A stretch of DNA of 64,000 bases from Mactromeris polynyma. Taxonomy: Eukaryota; Mollusca; Bivalvia; Venerida; Mactridae. Of this stretch, positions 23,011 to 34,315 are shown piece after piece. How positions within the stretch are numbered: the first letter of the stretch is position 1; the number at the start of each line of letters is the position of its first letter. The notes beneath the pieces were generated by a model. The model searched no databases. It worked only from the letters and a program-made list of their open reading frames with translations, and had not been told where the DNA came from. Made by a program: the position numbers and the translations under genes. The DNA is taken from the NCBI GenBank assembly GCA_032209605.1, contig JASFXZ010000029.1, positions 106,001 through 170,000 on the forward strand, given 5' to 3'.

Positions 23011-23259
23011 ATCACTACAACCTCAAAATAATTTCTCTCTATAATCTGTTGATCAAAACTGGTAGAGCTGGAATCTCGATATCGATTTTCGGTTCATTTT
23101 CAAGGGAGACAATCCACAGTGTATGAATCTTCGTGTTCACGGCATGTCGCAAAACCGCAGTTACGCTACGTATTTCGTAACATTGCACTAAACTGTAGAC
23201 AACGAAAGTACAAAAGCAAACAATAAGCACCAATCTGCAACATTTAAACTAGCAAAAAC

Positions 23260-23963
23260 ACACTCTAGAGGTCTCACGAGCCCCTTGCTAAAAACCACAG
23301 TTTCCTTACATTAAATGAACTAAAGCAGTTGTGTATCTTCAGCTGGGAAGAAGAATGTCGTAGTATTAGAAGGAAAATGCGCAGGTTGGAAGAGCGGTTG
23401 GAAACTCTGTAGTCTAGGGAGACAAATACAACAAAAACTAATGATGAAAACGTTTTCCACATGGTGGCTCATTTGCAGAATAGCCAAGAATTTGTTTCAG
23501 TACTAGCCAAAACACCTGTTCAGTGTGGAGGAACTCAAGTATCTATCTAGAACAGGGAAAAACAGCAAAGTGTTAATCTACCCCTCGTCCCCCCTTAAAC
23601 CCAGACAAACTCTGGAGAGGCTTGTCATTACAAAGACAGGCATAACAAAGGAAAATTTGCAGAAAATCTTGCCAAGGAAAAACTGAACTGCTAGCAGTTT
23701 TATAGTGATGTAATATTATAAAAACACTTAACTGTTGCTCTTTAAACTAATCATGATGTGTGCATGAAATACATGGTTCAGAAATGTTCAAGAATACATT
23801 AATTGTTCATCATTACTTACCTTAAAACCTGCAATATTGTAAATGTTGTGGTTATGTTAAGGCTAGGCTGTAAGCTGACAAAAATCACCGTAACAAAAAG
23901 TTGCATCCCGCAGTACTAGGCAATGTACACCCAATGTTCGGTGTATTTGATAGCTATACATAG
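23260..23963. other. Intergenic with a coiled-coil-like frame
   Basis: The plus strand at about 23320-23415 can be read as a charged helix (RSIRRKMRRLEERLETL) before a stop. It is short and isolated; it may be a transposase leftover. Nothing else was recognised. Confidence 0.25.
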
Positions 23964-25180
23964 CAGGGGCGTAGCTAGACCTGAAACAAGTATACGCACA
24001 ACGAGGCACGAAGTGCCGAGGAGGGGGAGAGCGTCGGAGGGGTTTCCCCCGGATTTTATATAGATGTAAAATGCCGAGTTCTGACGTATTTCGGCTGCTA
24101 AAAGTTTGAAATTTGTATCCTTCTCAGGACAATATTTACCTGGTATGTTTTTAACTTGAACTGTTTCGACCTCTCTCCAGGTCTCATGAGGCGGTGATGG
24201 TCACACAGCATATAGTTTTCCCCGCGACAGTTTTTTATCCTTTTTTATAGTTTTATTTTTGTGTATTTTTTTATTTTTTTATATAATTTGTAGAAATGTT
24301 ATTACAATTGGGTGGACACAGTTTGATCAGTCAATTCTATTCGACGTCTGATGCATCATCGTCTTGTCTGACATTGTCAAAAACAAGTGCAATGCGTCTG
24401 TGACCCGAGACATCGAAATCGTTCAGCACTTGCTCAATGTCTATGGGTTGGTTCCGGTGAATGTGCATTAAGGCCAGTCCAGTCTGTCGCTGCCCTGTCA
24501 TCGTTCTGCGCAGATAGGATTTTAGACCTTTCAGCGGATGCTTTTGAGACTGCAGTATCGAATGCAGGTTTGGGTAAAGCTTGTAGCTGGCATCAACAGC
24601 TTCTACAAGCTTTTCAAAGGCGGCACCCTATCCGATACTTCCACATTTCTAGTTCAGCATCTATTGCTTCCCTATCAATGAAGGGAGCATATTCCTGTTT
24701 AATCTCTTCCCACCTTGCCGGGGTGGGCTGTCAAATTTTGTGAGACAAGAAATAATGTGACTTCATTCTAGGCCCAGAAATGCAAAGCCTGTCTTCAAGC
24801 TGGGTCAGAAGATGGTCCTTGAAAGGGATGAATAAATTCAACCTCTAATATTATTTCACTGTATTTGTATCAATATTATTCCTGTGCATCTGCCTAGCAG
24901 CCACTCTCGGGCGGGAAACTGGAATGTTCTTCTGGTCAGCCAGGTCTACAGCTTTCTGTCACAGTTCATTGACAAAGTCATGTCCACCTCTCTTTTCACG
25001 TAGTATACCCTGTAACACTAGTGCATGCTCTGATGCTTTCACGAGGTCACAGGTTGGGTCTTGCATGGAATCAGAAAGGGGATTAAAATAGTCGAGTGGA
25101 CTACTGGCGACACAAAGGGCAATGACAAAGTCAAATGACAGCATAGCCTTTTGTGAAGACGACGCAGCTGACATGCCTAC
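23964..25180 (-). mobile_element. hAT transposon, 3' portion
   Basis: The left edge reads CAGGGGCGTAGCTAGACC at 23964, a classic hAT terminal sequence, followed by the G-rich GAAGTGCCGAGGAGGGGGAG seen in many subterminal regions. The transposase remnant reads towards this edge from about 25174. No complementary terminus was found to the right, so the 5' end is deleted. The 8 bases preceding the edge (ATACATAG) would be one half of the target duplication; its partner cannot be found. Confidence 0.75.
24337..25174 (-). pseudogene. hAT transposase (P52rIPK/ZMYM type), broken
   Basis: Minus-strand segments in order: FDFVIALCVASSPLDYFNPL and DLVKASEHALVLQ (25174-24960), ADQKNIPVSRPRVAARQMHR, FIPFKDHLLTQLEDRL, then the hAT C-terminal dimerisation region LRRTMTGQRQTGLALMHIHR ending at the stop at 24337-24339. 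The order and motifs match hAT-family transposases of the zinc-finger MYM / P52rIPK-like kind. Several stops (for example just after VNEL near 24959 and near 24740) and frame changes interrupt it. Plus-strand frames here, such as 24387-24743, are antisense shadows. Confidence 0.85.
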
Positions 25181-25240
25181 TTGTAGATCAGTAAGCGTTT
25201 CTAAAGCGTTTCTAATATTGCTGTATATTTTCGATTATGA

Positions 25241-27280
25241 TGTTTAAAGAGGGTTATATATATATATAATAATAATCGAAAATATTGTGAGATAAATATT
25301 TTCTTCTAGGTTGAATTGTTTCATAAAGCTGCACGCTGTCTGGTTCAAGACAGTAAACATTGGTTTTGTGGTGTTTAGTGGATTTGTATGTCCGTGAGCA
25401 GTTCCAAATATAACGAACCCCGGTGTTAAACACGTGATCACAACCGTTGGCGTGATACCAATCCCTTTCATGTTTGTACGTCGTTTAAAAATGCTTGGGA
25501 AGTTTTTCCTGATTTCTGTTTCATTTTCAAGGAATACATTATGTATACCCAAATCGGTTTCATCCATATTGCCTGAATAAACCATCCTTTCACAACAACG
25601 ATATTTTCGATTATTATTATACATTTTCCTACCAGACAAACCACCCTCACTATTACCGCTATGACAGCTATTACAACAGCAACTATGATAGTGATGACCA
25701 TAGTAGACTGATCTATGAAAGATATGAAAAGCATTGTGACTTGGAAATAATGAGATGAAATAATTAATTACATAAAATAAATAATAATGCTTAGCAATAC
25801 ATAAAATACATGATAATGTTCAGCAATACATATTTTCAAAATTAACACTATTAACAGGTATTAAAAGATATCAATGTTTAGTGAACAGATCATCATATAT
25901 AACTGGTATATAACTGATATATCTTCGAAAAACGATGCTTAATAAATACACACCTGTTCCATCTCCTAAGGCAGTTGAAGAAAGCACAGTTGAGGACGGG
26001 AGAGTGTAGTGTTGTGTAGTGGATGGAGTTGTACGTCGTGATGCGGTAGGTGTGGGTGGTGATGACATGGTGAATGGAGTTGTGAGGTGTGATATGTTGA
26101 TGATGGTAGGTAGCATGCTGGTGTTGGTGAGTGACATGCTGGTGATGGTGGGTGACATGTTGATGGTGGGTGGCATGTTGATGGTGTGTTGTATGTTGTT
26201 GCTAGGCGACATGTTGTTGGTGGGTGACATGTTGATGGTGGGTTGTATGTTGATGTTGGGTTGTATGTTGTTGGTAGGTGACATGTTCTTGGTGGGTGAC
26301 ATGTTGATGGTAGGTTGTATGTTGTCGGTGGGTGATATGTTGATAGAGGATAGTGTGGTGGTGAGGTGTGATGTTATACTCGCTCCAAAAGGAGGTTGAA
26401 TAACCCTTGGCTGTAATATAAAAAAAATAATCAAAAAACGTCTTTAACAACCACAAGTAGAATGAATGTTAGATGATCTAAGATAGGAAAAAAAGCATCC
26501 CCTTAAAGTTGACATTTGTAAACACATTGAATAATACTCCTAATAATCAAGATAACAATAGTATTTCATAGCATATTAGCTATCTTTGTGTTCATTTTAA
26601 AAACATAAAGGAGTCAGGAATGTATACTAAAAGTCTTCTAACATTCTTTAATAGTGATGATTTGTACATACTGAAATACTTACTTCGCAAAGTTCCTTTG
26701 AGTCTAATATTTTGATTGTTTTGGTGTTGATTATTCGGGCACAGCTTATTCCCACTCCATCAATAAACGAAATGAGTTTAAGTTTAGATAGATCTAAACA
26801 TCCACCCTTGACATTTCCTCTCATATCAATCCGTTTGATGTTGGAGTAATTTTCTCCAAACACATACAGACCACTTCCCTCTCCCTTACATGTCAGAGTG
26901 GAGGATCTCTCCTTGCAATGATTTCGCATCTCATAAATTGGAGAGGAAGGACATCCTGTGAGGAGAATGAAAGAATGTATTATTCATTTTATTACTATTA
27001 TCTAACCATGTCAGTTTTGATGTTTAAAAGCTCTTCGTTATTTGGTAGAGTTTATCAAGATTAAAACCGCTGTTGAATCAAGGTGTCTTACATTTCCTGC
27101 AGGGAAAATGTAATCATCTCTTTATATTATACTAAAACTTTATCGTTTATATAATTTGTAGAACGAAACATTCACCCGAGTGAATCGATGAGGATTGTAT
27201 CTTCTTAAACACATGAATGTAAAGGGGAATCAAAATTACCTTGCAATACTTGAATTACTTGCAACAACCAAAGGAAAAGG
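25241..27280 (-). CDS. Mucin-like single-pass membrane protein, multi-exon gene
   Basis: Four minus-strand exons join in consistent phase at consensus splice sites. (1) Up to 27240, a hydrophobic leader (LLKIFFFLFLWLLQVIQVLQ); the initiator Met is not in this exon and its start is unresolved. (2) 26684-26955, an ectodomain of about 90 residues with six Cys, starting CPSSPIYEMRNHC and ending KELCE. (3) 25954-26410, a Thr/Ser/Pro/Asn-rich stalk with about eleven hexapeptides of the type N(M/I)(S/Q)PT(N/I). (4) From 25712, a transmembrane helix (MVITIIVAVVIAVIAVIV) and tail. Two overlapping frames continue after the membrane segment: one stops near 25468, the other (25639-25241) looks more protein-like, so a splice or frameshift follows the helix. 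The family is not recognised. The layout suggests a cell-surface receptor or mucin-like adhesion protein. Confidence 0.7.
26100..26340 (-). repeat. 18-bp coding minisatellite (hexapeptide repeat)
   Basis: An imperfect 18-bp repeat (minus strand, AACATGTCACCCACC-like) fills the middle of the stalk exon and keeps frame because 18 is divisible by three. The plus-strand frame at 26019-26399 (Met/Gly/Leu-rich) and the minus-strand His-rich frame at 26202-26456 are shadows of this repeat. Confidence 0.8.
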
Positions 27281-27339
27281 AAGAAAAATATCTTTAACAA
27301 GTAGATTGACGAAACTTTGTGAAATTGCGTTTTATGAAT

Positions 27340-28050
27340 AGAGCGATTCAACGAAGCGATACATAGTGTTATAAACCCCAAGAAAATAAATTGAAGGAAA
27401 GTGATATTAGTATGAGTTTTCTCCCCTGTGACAATGGGAAACCTTAAATTGTTCCTTATCTACTATTTCATTATCTATCTCACTCTTTTTAATCATAATT
27501 ACTTGTAAATTGTATTTCTCGTTGCTGATTCATAACATATCTTACCAATCACGTGATTTAAATATGTGAGAGTAGAGATTGAAGTCAGAGTACAGCTGCA
27601 TACAGCAACAACCAATGAGTAACACCACTGCATATCATTGGTTATGAGATTCAACAGGTGGTGAGTAAAACACATACAATAATCATCCGTATACGCCTTT
27701 GCGAGTCTAACTCCTTCAAAATTATACATATGAGAAAAGGTATAAATACTGATTTAAAAGTCCACTCCTCACTCAATTTTTTTTTTAAATCAAAAGATGG
27801 ATTTTAGTGATAAAGTGATTAATGGAAGGGTGGTGAAAACCACCCGAAAATTTGGAAAGGGGAAGGAAGAAAGGGGTAACACATACATACACTTCCAAGA
27901 TCATAACAAATTGTTTTTAATATATATATATAAGGGACACTTTTAAATATTAATTAAGAAGTTCAATTGATCTTGATGTGATTTTTTGTTAAAAATGAGC
28001 ATGAAACCAATGTGGCACTTTGCAGAGATATAATGCTTATTACTTTGTAT
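27340..28050. other. Intergenic, no gene seen
   Basis: Between the leader exon of the membrane protein and the small plus-strand exons. A TA microsatellite lies near 27920-27932. Confidence 0.3.
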
Positions 28051-28058
28051 ATTTGTAG

Positions 28059-28595
28059 ACCGGAGTATACGAACCGGTGACACCCGTGAAGGGAGTAAGT
28101 CTTTCCTCTCAATGACTTTATTTATTGATACAAGATATTTGATACAATGTATATAGGAACAAAATGCTTGAGGATGATAAAAATAACGCGTGTATAGAAT
28201 ATATTGACTATTTTACTTATTCATATTTTTAAAAACAGTAGTTATCCTAACCCGTTCTGTTTAATGTATATTTGCAAGAGTAAATTTACTATTATTGAAC
28301 AAATATGGAGCCCCAACATCAGATGTGCCACCAACAACACCAACCATGGAGGCAACACCAACCACGGTGGCGACACCAACCGTGATGACAACACCAACCG
28401 TTACCAACAGCATGGTGAATCGTATAGTTGTCTAATACTCTTTTTTTATACAATCTATATTTCATCAAATCAAGGTGTTGTTTTTGTAGCTGTTTTTTTT
28501 ATTATTATTGTGAAATTTAAAAATGATTTTAGTTCAATATATTGCAGAGTTATGAATTATCGATGGATGGTGAAGAACTATTCTATGCCGTTCCA
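28059..28595 (+). CDS. Candidate short phase-0 exons of a plus-strand gene
   Basis: Two tiny segments are each a multiple of three and framed by good splice sites. 28059-28094 (TTTGTAG acceptor, GTAAGT donor) encodes TGVYEPVTPVKG. 28548-28595 (TTGCAG acceptor, GTAAGT donor) encodes SYELSMDGEELFYAVP. Between them, from about 28337, one frame gives a Thr/Pro-rich run (PPTTPTMEATPTTVATPTV) that ends at a stop near 28433, so its membership is doubtful. Short symmetrical tyrosine-containing exons are typical of cytoplasmic tails of animal receptors; that is an inference. The gene body would lie outside the exons I can see. Confidence 0.35.
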
Positions 28596-28878
28596 GTAAG
28601 TGTTTCATTATTATCATTATGTACTTAAAAATAAGCATATCCAAAACTGTTTTAAAAGTTTATTAATAAACATGTTATATACACAATTATATTTCAAAAA
28701 AGAAAATAAAAACATGTAGACTTGAAATGCAAACAAAGTAAATGTTGACAATGTATATTTTATAACAGAATTAATAGCATAGATTCAAAAGTCACTGTTT
28801 CTTCTTTCCATGTGACATTACCACAGTGAAATAAAGTGTCATGTACACACAATTCATAATAAAACGTTTGATGACAAT

Positions 28879-31177
28879 TTACATTTCTTGTATTTTGTAA
28901 TGTCCATAAGCATAACTGGCAACACCATCATCAAGTAGATACCGTTTATCATCAAAACATGATAACCCCACTTTTTTATTTTCTCAAGATAAATTTCATG
29001 GTTATGACTACGAAATGAATTCATTTGTGATGTCAGTTGCGAATCATTAAACAAAACATGTCTATAATCTTGTAATTTCAATTCTTTTTTAACAACTACT
29101 TTTGAAATCCCCTTTGCACGTTTATCTTCTTTGTTATCGCAAAGGAATGCATACATTTTAGATTTCAATCCACAATATTCGGAGATACATTTCTCATTTG
29201 TTTCACTCTTCATTTTCCCTATCACTTTTTTGTTGGTGTTATTATATAGAAAATGTTCTTTGGGGAAATCAGAAGTGTCAAACAAATCAGAATAGCAATA
29301 CATATCTTGAAAAAGATCATCAGTATCACAACTAATAAAAACGAATCTGTATCAGTCATTTACAATTGCAAATTGTTTCCATAAAGTTTATTCAAGTGAT
29401 TATAATAAAAATCATACATAACTGTCTTAGATAGATCAAAGACAGTCATACAGATATAAATTGTTTTGTTCATTTTCACCTTTACACGATTGAGTTCAAC
29501 ACCGACGAGATCCTCAGAGAATAGTCGATGTAATTTATATGTGGACTTGGCTGACACTTTCTTTAAGCGTGTCTCAGTATGCACCAACTCCACAGATCGA
29601 TGTTTCCTTTCATTCTCCATGCCTTTTTCTGAAAGAGAGAGAGAAACAAAACAGATAAGTAAATTTCTTAATATATTATTTTGATTACATATTATTAACT
29701 GTCTTTGCGCTGTCATGGTCTTACTATGCGAAATTTCAATACTATATTTTTGTCATTTAAGTCGTGTAGATTAGTCTCCCTTGAACTTGTACCTACAGTG
29801 CTTTAATTTTTGCTATTTATAGTAATTCAGGTTTTGCCTCCCTTGTATGAGTCATACAGCATAGTAAAAAATATAAGCTTTTCCGAATTTTATATATATA
29901 TCATCCTGAACTATGCAAACTTTCATTTATCTTCTTTCTAAAGGAGGAAGTAACTATTAAACTATGACATTTATTTAACCCCAACTGTAAATTGTGTTTT
30001 CTTTCCACTACTCTTTTCGCTAATTCCATTTTGGATTTGACATCATTAAAACAAGAAAGAGTGTTTAATTCACGTTTAAAATAGTTGTGTCTTTTTGGTG
30101 TAAACTAAACATTTTCGATAATAGTCATTGCTTGGCATTGGTTTGGATTTACTACCTTTTCGTTATTATTCATAGTGATGTGCTATTTCCTTTGAAATTC
30201 ATTTTATTTGTGACCAAAGTAAAATGTAATATAATTTCGCGATATGAAACACATTTATAAATTCTTTCTCATTAATGATTTCCATCTTTAGTTTGAATAA
30301 GTTATTCTAAACTATTCAATAAGTACATATATAAGATACTTACCAAATACAGAATTGTTCATCAGCTTGTAGAAGTTTTTCTCAAATGTGGATTTAGCTT
30401 GCTGTCGCATTTGAGTGTTGAATTCAACGTAAGGTTTCATAAAGTCTTCTTGACGAAATTCTAAGATTCTATGAATTTTCTTCAATTTCAGCCCCATTTG
30501 AAGATATAGCTGCAGGTTCTGATAATGGAGTACGTAGTGGTCTTTATCTTCAAGAGTGGTAAGCATTTTTTCGACTTTCGCTCTGGGTGGGAGTTTGTCC
30601 GTGTTATGCAACTTTTTCTAGACTCATTTTGCATATGGCGATAACTTTTCAGCGGATATAAAATTACGTTCAGGTAAGGGGAATGGGAAGCAGTTATGAT
30701 TATCATGTAAATTGTTACTTCCAGAATATATCCTATGGGTCCATTCTTTGATATATTTTGAACATTAAAAATATTTATTTCTTCAGCATTTAAGAATCTA
30801 AAGAACCCTACAGGTAGTTTTTCTGACATACTAAAACCATATAAGTTGTTGACATCATAATATGCTAAATATGATTTTGATTTTGTATTATCATAATCTT
30901 CTAAATATGGATTGTTTGCCTTTTTATATCTGTTTGAAATCTGACTTATACCACCCCGAATCCCCTTTTCAATAAACAAAATCTGATCAGTATCTGTTAT
31001 AAGTTCTAAACTGACATCAGTCATTTTTAACATTGCCTGTCAGCTTAAACCAGGGCTGGTATAAAAATGGCATGGGTCCAGGTCATAACATCTCTGAGAC
31101 ATGTCCCTAAATTCTTCAAAAACATCAGCTAATAGTAATACATCTGTTTTAAGATAAAGGTCATGATACTCTCCCAT
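28879..31177 (-). pseudogene. Protein-primed DNA polymerase B, Polinton/adintovirus type, decayed
   Basis: Minus-strand homology to the C-terminal half of Polinton-type family B polymerases. In order: YHDLYLKTDVLLLADVFE, palm motif A in YYDVNNLYGFSM, motif B in KLMNNSVFG, motif C in MTDTDSF, and a C-terminal tail ending at the stop 28879-28881. Exon 1 ends at 30344 with donor GTAAGT and exon 2 starts at 29638 after a CTCTCTCTCTTTCAG acceptor; the join keeps register across motif B. Breaks: TGA at a conserved Trp position near 31038, a frameshift near 30710 after the GYILEV segment, another near 30610, TAA just before motif C near 29360, shifts near 29327 and 28985. The N-terminal exonuclease part is missing. 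It would replicate Polinton DNA; this copy cannot. Confidence 0.85.
29639..30343 (-). other. Spliceosomal intron inside the polymerase pseudogene
   Basis: A 705-bp interval with a perfect GTAAGT donor, a long polypyrimidine tract and CAG acceptor separates palm motif B from the following conserved segment. The flanking protein homology is contiguous without it. It contains no recognisable insertion. Confidence 0.65.
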
Positions 31178-31189
31178 TTTCAAAAAAAA

Positions 31190-31311
31190 ATGTTTTCCTT
31201 CAGTTGTGGAACTAAGTTCTTGACTAGTTGTTGTTGTACATCATATGTGGTTACGTCTTCAGATGCGGGTACTTCAGATGCGCTTTCATCAGATGCGGGA
31301 ACATCGGACAT
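31190..31311 (-). CDS. Short upstream leader frame next to the polymerase
   Basis: An ATG at 31311 opens a frame of about 40 codons with an internal duplication (VPASDESASEVPASED) that stops just before the polymerase homology begins, one frame away. It may be a displaced N-terminal piece of the polymerase ORF or chance. Not recognised. Confidence 0.2.
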
Positions 31312-31439
31312 ACACTGAACCACTTTTCTAATTGGTCACCTTATATTTCTTCGTCATATAAACAAGTGATAACTGAGAATATGTTTAAAATGATGTTAAA
31401 TTGAATAAAAATGTGTTGTAAACATTCTGGAATGAGTTT

Positions 31440-32100
31440 TATTGTTTATGCCTCAAACATTGACAGTACACATATAACAGAATAATCACAACAACAGCAA
31501 GAAAAATCACGCAATTGTCGTTTTTGATCAGACACGTTGAGTTATTTTTATGTTCAAGTTAATATCTGGTGTGACCACCTCTAGCCCTTATCACGGCCAG
31601 ACAACGACTTCTCATTTACAGAATATGATTTCTCAGATCACGTTATAATATGTTTTCCCATCATAGCTTAGATCTTGCTGAAGCTCTGCGATACTCGGAT
31701 GGTGTCTTCTGCTGCGAACGCGCCTGTTCAGTTAGTCCTAGACGTGCTCAATGAGATTTAAATCCGAACTTCTTGCCGGTCATGGAAGCGTTCTCACATT
31801 ATTGGTTCAGAGTAACTCCATTGTAGTTCTCGCCACGTGACAGGGTACATTGTCTTGAGCAATGGTTATCCGTCTGTTTGCAGTTACGTGTGGTAATATC
31901 ACAGGAAACACAATTTGGTTCTAGTACTGCTGGGCATTCAAATTTTCCCGAACTATCACCAAAGGTGTTTTAGTATGTAGCGAAATTCCACCCTACACCA
32001 TAACAGAGCCTCCGCCATAATGATCCGACTCCTCAACGCACAACTCGGTATAACGCTCTCCCTGCCGGCGAAAACCTCGGACACGTCCATCGGGCTAACA
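31440..32100 (-). pseudogene. Tc1-type transposase pseudogene
   Basis: Minus-strand homology from about 32097 to 31560 shows, in order, GRVRGFRRQGERY, YGGGSVMV (the block after the first catalytic Asp), AQDNVPCHVART with the second Asp, and SDLNLIEHV with the Glu. Several in-frame stops interrupt it (for example at the Trp that normally follows IEHV). The helix-turn-helix N-terminus is missing. The plus-strand frames around 32183-32651 lie beyond its edge and are unrelated. Confidence 0.85.
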
Positions 32101-32109
32101 ACTTATGAT

Positions 32110-32880
32110 TTAATGGATAGAATATTCAGTTTGACTCATTTAAACATTTTTTGATGATTTTCACAAATAAACAACAGAAATTATGACGGAAAAATATATT
32201 ACCCGTCTTAATGAAGCTCCCATGAACAGCATTCCAACTGCGCGTGAACGCTCTTCTATTGCCATGCGCGCCATTATCGCCGTCTTTTCTATGTTTTTAA
32301 CCTTCGGGTATCGCCAGAGAAGGAAAGTGGTGAGTTTTTATGGACTTGTACACAAGTCCGTGGCGCACGTGCAGAATTTTGGTTTCATCGAAATCATCAC
32401 GCTTTGGTGATTTTGTGCAGTCTTATATGGACAATTGTGTCACAGAAAGAGATAACGATTCTCTCTATAGTGCTGTTTTATACAACAACTCGATCCTCAA
32501 TTGGTACAGTCATAAATCTGTATTATTTTCTCTCTTTATATACTTTTATATTTTATTTCTAATTGTCTTTATTTTAATTCTCTTCCCCTATCTACAGTAT
32601 TTAAGATTATGTCTTATTATTAACTACACTTTCCGGTTCACTTTACATTAGGTTATTGATTTAATATTTTTGTGGTTATTTTGCATTCTGATGTAAATAA
32701 TAGTTAATCAGGGCAAGGTCAGCTCTAGACTGAGGCTGTTAGTTTCTTTGTGGTGGATTATACACAGTGTATCTGTTAAACATTATGTACGTAATGGTTA
32801 ATGGCTTTTAAAGATTAGTTACTGCCTACTTGGACAAAGTATGTGTATTTGTTAGAAATCAATGACCATATAGCGATTTA
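32110..32880. other. Intergenic, no gene seen
   Basis: Frames at 32183-32410 and 32340-32651 on + lack domains; the second is a hydrophobic, low-complexity read. Confidence 0.3.
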
Positions 32881-32885
32881 AAAAG

Positions 32886-33240
32886 TGTGAGGTTAGCAAG
32901 CTGTTAAATCGATTTAAACCCCTATTTTTTACTGGCAGTTCCAAGGCTGTAACTCGCTGTAAGGTTATTAGTTCTACATGTATTTGTGTTTTTGATGTAT
33001 GTTAAATTTCCCTTCCGCATGTGCAATTCTTTACTTGATATATATAGTGATCATGCTATTTTCTCCACCTTTTGGTCGGCCAGGAATTCTTTGCGCTCCT
33101 CCTGTTCCCTAGTTTGCGTATTTACCCTTGCACCTCCTCAAGTGTCAGATGTTTAATAGACTGTTGTGTACCCGGAGGTCTGTGTGGAGAGGTATTATGT
33201 TTGTTGCGTTCCCTGTAGCAACTTATGTTCTCCTTTAACA
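32886..33240 (+). repeat. LTR-like repeat, locus C
   Basis: Begins TGTGAGGTTAGCAAGCTGTT at 32886 and ends near TCTCCTTTAACA, with AAACCCCTA, the GGAGGTCTGTGTGGAGAGG block and TTCCCTGTAGCAACTTATG in the order found in locus B. It is shorter than B through internal deletion. Probably a solo LTR or other terminal repeat; target duplication not identified. Confidence 0.65.
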
Positions 33241-33896
33241 GCCACACTGCACATTTGGATGACTACGTTTAGGGTGTTGATTCATTACCTTCCTGTGATG
33301 TTATTGATTTTTTACCATTGCATAAGGCCAATTATTCATTTTTTTTGTAAAGTAGTGCGAAAATGTGTCTGATGAAATGTAGGAACTCTGCAGAGAATAT
33401 TATATCTGTTTCTGTGAAAGGGCATCAGTCGTTGATTATCAAATTGAAAAATTTGGATTTGTTCTCATAGTGTCAATTTAACATGTGCTATTGTAATCTT
33501 TGGTGTATCATCCATCATATATGGGTAATACAGGTGATGTAGAACATGTACATACTTCATATGATAAATTTGACCGTAGCAGTTTCAACAATAGTTTTCT
33601 TAGCAGCCCAGGTGTTCTTTATGATGATAACGAAACCATAGATAAATTACAACAGGACATGCGTACACAACCTGACATAGACTCGTTTGCGAGGAATGGT
33701 GTACTAGTATCAACACTATTGTGTATAATAACATCTCTTCCAACACTATTGCTGCAACATGTTCTACCAGAAAACACCATCCTGGTAAACCATCCTGGTT
33801 TAATCTGTCTCGAGTAGAACAAAGATGGTTACATTGTTTTGAACGAGTAGAAAAACTAGAACTGTTCCCATAGGAGCTTTAAATACCCCCGCCTAT
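33241..33896. other. Spacer with an unassigned 105-codon ORF
   Basis: A plus-strand frame at 33500-33817 and an overlapping one running to about 33873 (containing PSWFNLSRVEQRWLHCFERV) are open, but I recognise neither. This stretch abuts the left target duplication of the palindromic element. Confidence 0.3.
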
Positions 33897-33902
33897 ACGT
33901 TG
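33897..33902. repeat. Target-site duplication, left (ACGTTG)
   Basis: A 6-bp direct repeat identical to 48741-48746, directly outside the AG... terminus of the palindromic element. Confidence 0.8.
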
Positions 33903-33944
33903 AGTAGAGGAGAATGGACAGGAGTCGGCGCCACAATTGTGGCA

Positions 33945-34046
33945 CCTTGCTCATTGTGGAACCTTGCTCATTGTGGAACCTTGCTCATTGTGGCACCTTG
34001 CTCATTGTGGAACCTTGCTCATTGTGGTGTCTTGCTCATTGCGGTA
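33945..34046 (+). repeat. 17-bp tandem repeat at the element's left tip
   Basis: About six units of CCTTGCTCATTGTGGAA, with A/C variation at the unit boundary, lie 42 bp inside the left end. The opposite end has five units in inverted orientation. Subterminal short repeats like these are frequent transposase or integrase binding zones, but their role here is inferred. Confidence 0.85.
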
Positions 34047-34315
34047 CCATACTAGTTCGCGGCAACTCTGATGATAGAACAATTGTTCGCATCCTCACAA
34101 AGCCTATACGCGTCAAATGCGGTTGATTCGGAACATAATACAGGGGAAGTAACTACCGCGAAACTAGTCGTTGTTGTCGCTACAGTTATACATCTTGACA
34201 TCGGGTTTTTGAGACAAGTCATTAAACAAGCTTCAAGGCTGCCTATATAGACCACTTTTGGGAGGGAATTTTCTTCTTTATCTATATAAAGCCACCATCT
34301 TGGATCGATAGTAAA

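Noticed and set aside
24387..24743. 118-codon plus-strand ORF
   Set aside because: Antisense of the hAT transposase dimerisation region.
26019..26399. 126-codon plus-strand Met/Gly-rich ORF
   Set aside because: Antisense shadow of the 18-bp repeat in the stalk exon on the minus strand.
26202..26456. His-rich minus-strand ORF
   Set aside because: Another frame of the same repeat. The Thr/Pro frame is the one that keeps phase through the splice sites.
28470..28540. Hydrophobic stretch as a transmembrane helix of the plus-strand gene
   Set aside because: T-rich intron-like sequence just before an acceptor site; the frame is not shared with the neighbouring mini-exons.
33945..34046. 17-bp repeats as a CRISPR-like array
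   Set aside because: Units are contiguous with no spacers, and the genome is eukaryotic.
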